Made by a program: the position numbers and the translations under genes. A stretch of DNA of 5,970 nucleotides from Bacteroidales bacterium Bact_20. GTDB taxonomy: Bacteria > Bacteroidota > Bacteroidia > Bacteroidales > DTU049. Shown here piece after piece: positions 1 through 5,767 of this stretch (positions within the stretch are counted from its first letter, which is position 1; each line of letters begins with the position of its first letter). The stretch lies in NCBI GenBank assembly GCA_001603615.1, contig LUZL01000056.1, forward strand, positions 1 to 5,970, in the 5' to 3' direction. Under the pieces are notes generated by a model. It was given only the letters and a program-made list of their open reading frames with translations, had not been told where the DNA came from and made no database searches.

Positions 1-213
1 CCTTTCAATATCCCTAGTGGTCCTGCTGGTAAGCTTCTGCAATTATTAATAGATAGCGATGAAATATATTTCCTCGTAGGTACTAAAGTAAATGAAGCAC
101 ATCAAGATCCTCATCTACCTGTAGATCTCGAAATAAGAAGAACTGTCGTTAGACGCATCGCTCGACAATTAGAAGAAAAATTATTAAAAGAAGTACATAT
201 AGAATTTATATAG
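1..213 (+). CDS. C-terminal fragment of an unidentified protein (5' end outside window)
   Basis: Reading frame 1 is open from the first base to a TAG at 211-213, giving 70 residues with no start in the window. The fragment is rich in charged residues. A short hydrophobic stretch (EIYFLVGTKV) is followed by DPHLPVDLEIRR and then an amphipathic helix-like tail with many Arg, Lys, Glu and Leu (RRIARQLEEKLLKEVHIEFI). Codon usage (A/T-ending codons with some CTC and CGC) resembles the neighbouring pdxJ, which supports real coding. There is no transmembrane segment and no cysteine. I do not recognise the family, and too little of the protein is present to assign a function. The next gene starts 87 bases downstream on the same strand, probably under its own promoter. 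I am fairly sure this is coding and have no view on what it does. Confidence 0.72.
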   Translation, partial: PFNIPSGPAGKLLQLLIDSDEIYFLVGTKVNEAHQDPHLPVDLEIRRTVVRRIARQLEEKLLKEVHIEFI

Positions 214-214
214 G

Positions 215-249
215 ACTATTTTTTTACTATAAAATTAGTTTAAAATAGT
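215..249 (+). terminator. Weak candidate hairpin after the first gene
   Basis: ACTATTTT (215-222) and AAAATAGT (242-249) are perfect 8-base inverted repeats separated by a 19-base loop. They begin one base after the TAG of the upstream gene. The stem is almost all A/T, the loop is long and no clean T-run follows, so it is not a typical intrinsic terminator. Its main support is its position just behind a stop codon. Confidence 0.22.
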
Positions 250-254
250 TTAAA
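236..254. repeat. 9-bp direct repeat (TAGTTTAAA x2) phased by 10 bp
   Basis: TAGTTTAAA occurs at 236-244 and again at 246-254, so the two copies start exactly 10 bp apart and would face the same side of the helix. The pair lies about 20 bp upstream of the candidate -7 box of the secreted-protein gene, where a transcription factor could bind. In sequence this A/T-rich a chance repeat is quite possible. Confidence 0.3.
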
Positions 255-273
255 TTTATTAATATTTTTTATA

Positions 274-281
274 TAAATTTG
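274..281 (+). promoter_or_regulatory. Candidate Bacteroidota -7 promoter box for the secreted-protein gene
   Basis: TAAATTTG matches the Bacteroidota -7 consensus TAnnTTTG exactly. It ends 19 bases before the ATG at 301, so transcription would start around 287-290 with a leader of only about 10-15 bases. The expected -33 TTTG is not clearly present. TTTA at 249-252, with a 21-base spacer, is the nearest candidate. No Shine-Dalgarno sequence precedes the ATG, as is usual in this phylum. Confidence 0.42.
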
Positions 282-300
282 TATAATAAAAACATTATAT

Positions 301-1617
301 ATGGATAATAGTAAATTAAATAGAATAATTATAATGATAATTTTTACTATGTTTTATAGTAGCTACGCTACAGGACAAAATATGGGTATTGGTAGTTCAT
401 TATTTATCCCAGATTCATCTGCTTTACTAGAGCTTCAGGCTACAGATAAGGGGTTATTGCTACCTCGTTTGACTTCTGCACAAAGAGATAATATCATTAA
501 TCCTGCTCAATCACTTTTAATTTTTAACCTTAGCACAAATTGTTTTGAAACATTTGTAAATGGACAATGGCGTTCTATTTGGTGTGATCCATGTTCTAGC
601 TTTAGTATCAATGTTTCTACCAGTTCAGACACTATCTGTGAAGGTGATAATGCTGTCTTATCTGCTGCTGGGGCTAGTAGTTATATATGGAATAATGGTG
701 AAACTACAAATAGCATAACTGTTTCTCCAACAAGCACCACTATTTATATAGTTTCAGGTTTTCACAATGAATGCATAGATATTGATACTATTCAGATTAT
801 TGTAAATTCTCTACCTTCGCAACCATCTAATATTAGTGGACCTACAGTTTTATGTAATTCCCAATCTATCACAACTACTGAAGAGTTTAATTCAGACATT
901 CTTGTTCATGGTACTTCAGCACCTACTAACGTATGGTTTGCTCCTAGTTACAACACACCTATTAGTTATAATGCCACTAATGGATGCCCTCCAGGTAGTA
1001 TTGGTTATTCTGGCAGTTGGAATAATTATTGGGGAAATTTTGTTCGTCTCCCAGAGGTTAATTGCAGTGGCTTTGACACTGTTACATTATCTTTTGATGT
1101 GTCTCATTCTTATTTTGATACTCACCCAAATGATTGGTGCAGATTTTATGTATGGGCAGATAATGCTTACAAACATAATGTTATTTCTGTAAAAATTAAT
1201 AATGTGGACGTTACATATGATGCTGGAGTCAATGGAAAAGGTTTTAAATTTTCTGAATTACGTTCCTGTGCTCATGTAGAAGTTTTATTTAATATTTCAA
1301 GTATAGTAAATAAATCAAATATTTTATTTTACATTGAACCTTCCTGTGGATATAATGATTCTAAAACTTTTTATGTCTGGTTTGATAATATAAGCATTAG
1401 CTCCCTTGCTGCTAATAATAATGCAGTATATAGTGTCTTTGATGAAGGTTTTTCATATAATTGGTCTGTACCATCAGGATGGATAATTAATAATGGACAA
1501 AATACAAATACTATAAATGTAACAGCTAATAATAATAGTGGCTACGTGAGTGTAATACCTGTAAATAGTTGTGGTAATGGCCCTTCATCATCTATTTATG
1601 TAGAAATTTGTCCTTGA
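301..1617 (+). CDS. Secreted multi-domain protein with PKD-like domains, one apparently interrupted by a beta-sandwich-like domain
   Basis: This 438-residue protein is predicted to be exported. Residues 1-23 form a Sec signal peptide: K5 and R8, then a hydrophobic run, with likely cleavage after SYA. Residues 27-95 match a leader common in Bacteroidota surface proteins (N-x-GIG, DSSALLEL, KGLLLPRLTSAQR, then a G-x-W close). Residues about 99-169 are a first PKD/Ig-like domain (TICEGDNAVL, YIWNNGETT, a likely C113-C158 pair). Residues about 172-189 start a second PKD-like domain (ISGPTVLC), and its remainder is at about 375-436 (YNWSVPSGW, GQNTNTINV, VNSCG). Between them lies a block of roughly 180 residues with alternating strands ending FYVWFDNISIS, reminiscent of a jelly-roll or carbohydrate-binding fold. 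There are 13 cysteines. I see no type IX secretion C-terminal domain and no catalytic motif, so the fate after export and the function are unknown. Adhesion or ligand binding is only an inference. The start is set by the signal peptide. Confidence 0.88.
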   Translation: MDNSKLNRIIIMIIFTMFYSSYATGQNMGIGSSLFIPDSSALLELQATDKGLLLPRLTSAQRDNIINPAQSLLIFNLSTNCFETFVNGQWRSIWCDPCSSFSINVSTSSDTICEGDNAVLSAAGASSYIWNNGETTNSITVSPTSTTIYIVSGFHNECIDIDTIQIIVNSLPSQPSNISGPTVLCNSQSITTTEEFNSDILVHGTSAPTNVWFAPSYNTPISYNATNGCPPGSIGYSGSWNNYWGNFVRLPEVNCSGFDTVTLSFDVSHSYFDTHPNDWCRFYVWADNAYKHNVISVKINNVDVTYDAGVNGKGFKFSELRSCAHVEVLFNISSIVNKSNILFYIEPSCGYNDSKTFYVWFDNISISSLAANNNAVYSVFDEGFSYNWSVPSGWIINNGQNTNTINVTANNNSGYVSVIPVNSCGNGPSSSIYVEICP

Positions 1618-1682
1618 AATTTTTTTTATTTTTATACCACTTTATATTATTTCACTTTCTTTTATTTTTAGTTTTTTACTCG

Positions 1683-1690
1683 TAATTTTG
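1683..1690 (+). promoter_or_regulatory. Candidate Bacteroidota -7 promoter box for pdxJ
   Basis: TAATTTTG matches TAnnTTTG exactly and ends 16 bases before the pdxJ ATG, implying a leader of about 10 bases. No convincing -33 TTTG lies 19-21 bases upstream, where there is only a T-rich stretch. The box sits in the left arm of an inverted repeat, GTAATTTT (1682-1689) with AAAATTAC (1695-1702), which could affect opening of the promoter or could be chance in A/T-rich DNA. The rest of the 1618-1706 gap is pyrimidine-rich and holds no gene I can see. Confidence 0.4.
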
Positions 1691-1706
1691 TAAAAAAATT
1701 ACTATA

Positions 1707-2423
1707 ATGACTAAACTAAGTGTGAATATTAATAAGATAGCTACTATTCGCAATGCTCGTGGTGGTAATATACCAGACGTCACTCTAGCAGCTATTAATG
1801 TGCAACGTTTCGGAGCTCATGGTGTAACTGTACATCCTCGTCCCGACGAAAGACACATCAAATATAGCGATGTTTATGCTATCAAGCAAAATATATCTAT
1901 TGAGTTTAATATAGAGGGGTATCCTAATGATAGGTTTCTCTATTTAGTAAAAGAGGTGAAACCTACTCAGGTAACATTAGTGCCAGATCCTCCTGACGCT
2001 ATAACAAGTAATGCAGGATGGGATACTTTTAAATATTTCGATTTCCTCTCTAACGTTATCAGTGATCTGAAAAAATTAGGGATAAGAACTTCTATTTTTG
2101 TAGAAACAGATATTGATAATATTAAAAATGCTGCTAAAACAGGCACTGATAGGATAGAGCTATATACTGAGCCATATGCTAAGTATTACAATGTGGATAG
2201 AGATAATGCTATCAAACCTTTTATTGCTGCTGCAAAAGCCGCTGTAGATGTAGGGCTTGGTGTAAATGCCGGACACGATCTTAATCTAGATAATTTGAGA
2301 TTTTTTTCTCAAAATATACCTAATCTGCTTGAGGTGAGCATAGGTCATGCTCTCATCAGTGATGCTTTATATTTCGGATTAGAAAATACTATTCAAATGT
2401 ATCTAAATGAACTTGGCTATTAA
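1707..2423 (+). CDS. pdxJ: Pyridoxine 5'-phosphate synthase
   Basis: PdxJ performs the ring-closing step of the deoxyxylulose-dependent vitamin B6 pathway. It condenses 1-deoxy-D-xylulose 5-phosphate with 3-amino-2-oxopropyl phosphate to give pyridoxine 5'-phosphate, in the cytoplasm. The 238 residues are full length for the family, which folds as a TIM barrel. Visible motifs are RNARGG (15-20), TVHPRPDERHI (41-51), EFNIEGYP (66-73), TLVPD (90-94), ELYTEPYA (151-158), NAGHDLNLDNL (187-197) and EVSIGHALI (209-217). By alignment with the E. coli enzyme (H45, E72, H193) the catalytic residues are H43, E70 and H190, all present. The substrate-binding pair that is Asp-His in E. coli reads Asn9-Lys10 here, which I recall as normal for Bacteroidota PdxJ. 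The ATG gives the family's usual N-terminus. The esterase gene follows on the same strand after about 43 bases, suggesting co-transcription. Identification is secure. Confidence 0.97.
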   Translation: MTKLSVNINKIATIRNARGGNIPDVTLAAINVQRFGAHGVTVHPRPDERHIKYSDVYAIKQNISIEFNIEGYPNDRFLYLVKEVKPTQVTLVPDPPDAITSNAGWDTFKYFDFLSNVISDLKKLGIRTSIFVETDIDNIKNAAKTGTDRIELYTEPYAKYYNVDRDNAIKPFIAAAKAAVDVGLGVNAGHDLNLDNLRFFSQNIPNLLEVSIGHALISDALYFGLENTIQMYLNELGY

Positions 2424-2466
2424 TGAGATGAAAAATATATGATTGATTTTTTATTATCCAAGAAAT

Positions 2467-3276
2467 ATGCTAAATAATAATTCATTAATAGATAATCAAT
2501 TACTTAGTTTTAAATATTTTAAAGCAAAAAATAATAGCGATAAAAATTTATTAATCCTTCACGGATTATTAGGATGTGCAGATAATTGGTTACCACAGGG
2601 TAAAATATTTTCTGAATTTTATAATGTCATAATCCCTGATTTGAGAAATCATGGTAATTCCTTTCATAATGTTTCTATGAAGTATGAAGAAATGGCTAAT
2701 GATATTTTGCATTTGCTTAATTATTTGCAAATTAATTATTTATCAATCATTGGTCATAGTATGGGTGGTAAATTAGCAATGCTAATATCTCTACTGCACC
2801 CAGAAATAATAGATAAAATGATAATCATTGATATAGCTCCTGATAGATACATCACTGACTCAAATTTTAAATTATTAAATATTTTGAAATCTATCCCTCT
2901 GGATAAGTTAAAAAATCGTGATGAAATTAAAAAGTTTATTAAAGATAAGGTACCAAATTTCAGAGAAGTAGATTTGATTTTGAAAAATATAAAATTAAAT
3001 AGTCAAAGGTCATATGAGTGGAAAATCAATTTACAAGCTTTAATAAATAATATAAATCTTTTAGCAGATTTCCCTACTTTGGATAAAAAATTTACTAAGC
3101 CAGTACTTTTTTTACGTGGAGAAAATAGCAATCATATTTTACCACAGCATTATGATAAAATATATACTCATTTTCCCAATGCATTTATTAAAACTGTATC
3201 TCATGCAGGACACTGGGTGCAGGTAGATAATACAGATGAATTCATCAAATATTCTTTGGAATATTTAAATGATTAG
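2467..3276 (+). CDS. ybfF: YbfF-like alpha/beta-hydrolase (esterase)
   Basis: This is a cytoplasmic alpha/beta-hydrolase closest by eye to E. coli YbfF, a small acyl-CoA/ester hydrolase whose physiological substrate is not well settled. Numbering from the ATG at 2467 (269 residues), the oxyanion-hole motif LILHGLLG is at about 29-36, PDLRNHG at 57-63, and the nucleophile elbow GHSMGG at 96-101 with Ser98. IIIDIAPDRY follows with Asp122, the probable acid by analogy with YbfF, and the catalytic His is His249 in HAGHWVQ. The terminal YLND matches the end of E. coli YbfF. The frame stays open upstream to a TTG at 2443 that would add eight residues. I prefer the ATG because the fold needs only about 20 residues before the first strand. 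The gene is visibly richer in A/T, Lys, Asn and Ile codons than pdxJ. It shares the strand with pdxJ and probably its transcript. Family is confident, substrate unknown. Confidence 0.92.
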   Translation: MLNNNSLIDNQLLSFKYFKAKNNSDKNLLILHGLLGCADNWLPQGKIFSEFYNVIIPDLRNHGNSFHNVSMKYEEMANDILHLLNYLQINYLSIIGHSMGGKLAMLISLLHPEIIDKMIIIDIAPDRYITDSNFKLLNILKSIPLDKLKNRDEIKKFIKDKVPNFREVDLILKNIKLNSQRSYEWKINLQALINNINLLADFPTLDKKFTKPVLFLRGENSNHILPQHYDKIYTHFPNAFIKTVSHAGHWVQVDNTDEFIKYSLEYLND

Positions 3277-3308
3277 ATTATAATTTAGGTCCGAAATTTA
3301 CTAATCTA
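3274..3308. terminator. Dyad across the convergent stop codons, possible bidirectional terminator
   Basis: TAGATTA (3274-3280) and TAATCTA (3302-3308) are perfect inverted repeats. An inner AATTT/AAATT pair (3282-3286 with 3294-3298) encloses a 7-base loop. The dyad contains the stop codons of both convergent genes (TAG at 3274-3276 on +, TAA at 3280-3278 on -). The stem is A/T-rich and neither side has a strong T-run, so termination strength is doubtful. Confidence 0.3.
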
Positions 3309-4903
3309 CTAGTTTCTGCATCAGCAGCGAATCTTTGGAAATTTTCAACAAACGCTTTTGCCAACTTTTGAGCTTGATTATCATAAGCAGTTTTATCATC
3401 CCAAGTATTTCGTGGATTTAAAATATAATCATCAATACCTTCTAGATGTTGTGGTATTTTAAGATTAAAGAAAGGCATAGTCTGATATTGCGTTTTCAAA
3501 ATAGATCCATCTAAAATAGCATGAATAATATTTCTAGATACATCTATGTCTATTCTTTTGCCTACGCCATAGGGTCCACCTATCCATCCAGTATTCACTA
3601 AATAAGCATGAGCATTATGTTTCTGAATTTTTTCAGCTAATAATCTAGCATAAACGATTGGAGGTAAAGTGAGGAATGCTGCTCCAAAAGCTGCAGAAAA
3701 TGTTGGCGATGGCTCTATAATACCACGTTCAGTACCCGCTAATTTAGCTGTATAACCACTTATGAAATAATACATAGCTTCCTCTGGGCTTAATACAGCT
3801 ACTGGAGGGAGCACACCAAAAGCATCAGCTGTTAAAAATATTATGTTTTGAGGATGCGGACCTACTGAAGGGATAACTGCATTAGGTATGTGAGAAAGGG
3901 GATAAGAAGCTCTAGTATTTTCTGTTTTAGAAGCATCTGAATAATCTATCTCTCCTGTTTGAGTATCATAAACCACATTTTCTAGAATTGTATTTCTACG
4001 AATTGCATTATAAATCTGAGGTTCTTTTTTAGGATCTAGATTGATGCATTTAGCATAGCACCCACCTTCTAAATTAAATACTCCATTTTCGTCCCAGCCA
4101 TGCTCATCATCACCAATAAGATATCTCTCTGGATCGGCTGATAACGTAGTTTTACCTGTACCAGATAAACCAAAAAATATTGCTGTATCACCGTTTTTGC
4201 CCATATTAGCTGAGCAATGCATAGAAGCTATATTTTTCAATGGTAAAAAATAATTCATTACAGAGAAAAAACCTTTTTTTATCTCTCCACCATACCACGT
4301 ACCGCCTACTAAAGCCATTTGTTCTGTAAAATTAAAAGTTACAAATACATCACTATTTAATTTATGCTCTTGCCATTTTTTATTACTAACTCTCGGTGCA
4401 TGAAGCATTACAAACTTTGGAGAAAAATTTTCTAGTTCTTTATCAGTAGGAACAATAAACATGTTTTTAGCGAAATGTGCAGCCCATGCTACATCAGTAA
4501 TTACTCTTATTGGCAATCTGTTTTTTTCTGATGCTCCCACAAATGCATCCATTACGAAAAGTTCTTTACCATTAAAATATTCAGTTACTTGTTGTTTGAG
4601 ATCTGTCCATACTTCAGTAGTCATAGGTTTATTGTCGCTATTTTTATTCATTTCATTTTTCCACCAAACTACATCTTTGGTAGTATCATCGTAGACAATG
4701 TATTTATCTTTGGGAGAACGTCCTGTAAAAATTCCAGTATCTACCGCCACAGCTCCACATTTGGTTACAAATACTTTTGCATAATCTTTATTTTCTGGAC
4801 TAGTTTCATATTTATAAAACTCATCATAAGATAAATTATGGTGTACTTCACCAGGCTTAATGCCAAGATTAATAAGGTCTTTTATTAAATTATCGGTGTT
4901 CAT
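3278..4903 (-). CDS. pckA: Phosphoenolpyruvate carboxykinase (ATP)
   Basis: PckA converts oxaloacetate and ATP to phosphoenolpyruvate, CO2 and ADP. This is the entry step of gluconeogenesis, though the enzyme can run in the carboxylating direction in anaerobes. It is cytoplasmic and usually monomeric. The 541 residues match the ATP-type family (E. coli 540). Seen in order: TGIFTGRSPKDKY (56-68) with the substrate-binding Arg62; WYGGEIKKG (203-211) with Tyr204 and the metal-binding Lys210; His229 in MHCSANMG; the P-loop GLSGTGKTTLSAD (245-257) with Lys251; the kinase-2-like GDDEHGW (264-270) with metal-binding Asp266; and NTRASYPL (329-336) with Arg331. No key residue is missing. The ATG overlaps the deoC TGA in an ATGA, which implies one transcript and translational coupling. 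The TAA lies one base from the esterase stop on the other strand. The ATG gives the family's N-terminus. Confidence 0.98.
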   Translation of the reverse strand: MNTDNLIKDLINLGIKPGEVHHNLSYDEFYKYETSPENKDYAKVFVTKCGAVAVDTGIFTGRSPKDKYIVYDDTTKDVVWWKNEMNKNSDNKPMTTEVWTDLKQQVTEYFNGKELFVMDAFVGASEKNRLPIRVITDVAWAAHFAKNMFIVPTDKELENFSPKFVMLHAPRVSNKKWQEHKLNSDVFVTFNFTEQMALVGGTWYGGEIKKGFFSVMNYFLPLKNIASMHCSANMGKNGDTAIFFGLSGTGKTTLSADPERYLIGDDEHGWDENGVFNLEGGCYAKCINLDPKKEPQIYNAIRRNTILENVVYDTQTGEIDYSDASKTENTRASYPLSHIPNAVIPSVGPHPQNIIFLTADAFGVLPPVAVLSPEEAMYYFISGYTAKLAGTERGIIEPSPTFSAAFGAAFLTLPPIVYARLLAEKIQKHNAHAYLVNTGWIGGPYGVGKRIDIDVSRNIIHAILDGSILKTQYQTMPFFNLKIPQHLEGIDDYILNPRNTWDDKTAYDNQAQKLAKAFVENFQRFAADAETSRLVNFGPKL

Positions 4904-5709
4904 AATCCTAAAACTTTATATAGATTTGTTAATAATTTACTAGCTCCTATGCGAAATAGAGTTGGATTTAGCCAATCTATTCCCAAAATATTTTTTACGA
5001 TTAAATAATAATTATATGCATCTTGTGGTTCTCTAATGCCTCCAGCTGGTTTAAAACCGATTTTTTTACCGGTAAGAGCATAAAATTCTCTGATAGCATA
5101 ACACATTATGAAAGCAGCATCTAATGTAGCAGCAGGTGAAATTTTACCTGTTGATGTTTTAATAAAATCTGCTCCATTTTCCATGGCTATCATGCTTACA
5201 TTATAGATAAGATAAGGATCTTTCAATTCTCCTGTTTCCAATATTACTTTTAGATGAGCATCACCACAAGCTTTTTTATGTAATAAAATTTCATGTTTTA
5301 CATAATCTATATCTCCTGATAACGCAGCACCTCTAGAAATGACCATATCAATTTCTTGAGCTCCATGAGCTACAGCATGCTCCACCTCAGCGATTCTAAC
5401 ATGCAATGGAGATTGCCCACTAGGAAATCCACCAGCTACACATGCTAACTTAATATCTGTATTGATTAATTCTTTAGCAGCGAAACTAGCAAAATTAGGA
5501 TATACACATACAGCAGCTACTCCTTTGCCACCGGTTTTTGTATAACTATCTTTAGCTTGATCTATCAATTGTTTTACTACCTCATTATTATCAGTTCCCT
5601 CCAAAGTAGTCAAATCTATAAAACTAATCAATTCACGAGCTATATCATCTGTTAGAACCTTATTTTTTATTATTTCGTCTATGTTGGTGCTTAAATGTTC
5701 CCAATTCAT
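4900..5709 (-). CDS. deoC: Deoxyribose-phosphate aldolase
   Basis: DeoC cleaves 2-deoxy-D-ribose 5-phosphate reversibly to glyceraldehyde 3-phosphate and acetaldehyde, feeding deoxynucleoside breakdown into central metabolism. It is a cytoplasmic class I aldolase with a TIM-barrel fold. The 269 residues slightly exceed E. coli DeoC (259) because of an N-terminal extension. Motifs seen: IDLTTLEGTD (31-40), AAVCVYPNF (65-73), VAGGFPSG (91-98), EIDMVISRGA (119-128), LKVILETGEL (153-162), DFIKTSTGK (181-189) and IGFKPAGGI (217-225). The Schiff-base lysine is Lys184. Asp121 and Lys220 correspond to the proton-relay residues Asp102 and Lys201 of E. coli. The protein ends at GASKLLTNLYKVLGL and lacks the C-terminal extension with the terminal Tyr259 of E. 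coli DeoC. It overlaps pckA by four bases, and 58 bases separate it from the upstream transketolase stop. Confidence 0.97.
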   Translation of the reverse strand: MNWEHLSTNIDEIIKNKVLTDDIARELISFIDLTTLEGTDNNEVVKQLIDQAKDSYTKTGGKGVAAVCVYPNFASFAAKELINTDIKLACVAGGFPSGQSPLHVRIAEVEHAVAHGAQEIDMVISRGAALSGDIDYVKHEILLHKKACGDAHLKVILETGELKDPYLIYNVSMIAMENGADFIKTSTGKISPAATLDAAFIMCYAIREFYALTGKKIGFKPAGGIREPQDAYNYYLIVKNILGIDWLNPTLFRIGASKLLTNLYKVLGL

Positions 5710-5733
5710 AAATATTTAATTTTTAATTTTTTG

Positions 5734-5764
5734 CAAAATAAGGTAATAATAATTAGTTAACAAA
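5734..5764 (-). promoter_or_regulatory. Candidate promoter for deoC-pckA
   Basis: On the minus strand, TTTG (5764-5761) is followed after 19 bases by TTATTTTG (5741-5734). This fits the Bacteroidota -33 TTTG and -7 TAnnTTTG pattern with one mismatch (TT for TA). The -7 box ends 24 bases before the deoC ATG, so the leader would be about 15-20 bases. If active, deoC-pckA could be transcribed independently of transketolase. If not, all three genes share a transcript. The 58-base gap contains no gene and no clear terminator hairpin. Confidence 0.38.
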
Positions 5765-5767
5765 ATA

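Noticed and set aside
836..1192. Open frame of 118 codons on + inside the secreted-protein gene
   Set aside because: It lies entirely within the 301-1617 gene in another frame, encodes a low-complexity Leu/Ile-rich chain, and has no family motif.
1682..1702. GTAATTTT/AAAATTAC inverted repeat as a terminator after the secreted-protein gene
   Set aside because: The stem is almost all A/T, no T-run follows it, and it sits immediately before the pdxJ ATG over the candidate -7 box, so it would be better placed as a promoter-region feature, if it is functional at all.
1618..1706. Possible small gene or riboswitch upstream of pdxJ
   Set aside because: The 89 bases are T-rich with no open frame of note and no conserved aptamer-like pairing. 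If the candidate promoter is correct, the transcript leader is too short for a riboswitch.
2428..2442. ATG at 2428 as a start for the esterase or a leader peptide
   Set aside because: It is in frame with the esterase but reaches a TGA at 2440-2442 after four codons, so it cannot start the esterase and is too short to support as a gene.
4461..4834. Two overlapping open frames on + (4461-4694 and 4589-4834) opposite pckA
   Set aside because: Both are antisense to a full-length, highly conserved pckA and carry no recognisable motif. They reflect the codon pattern of the true gene.
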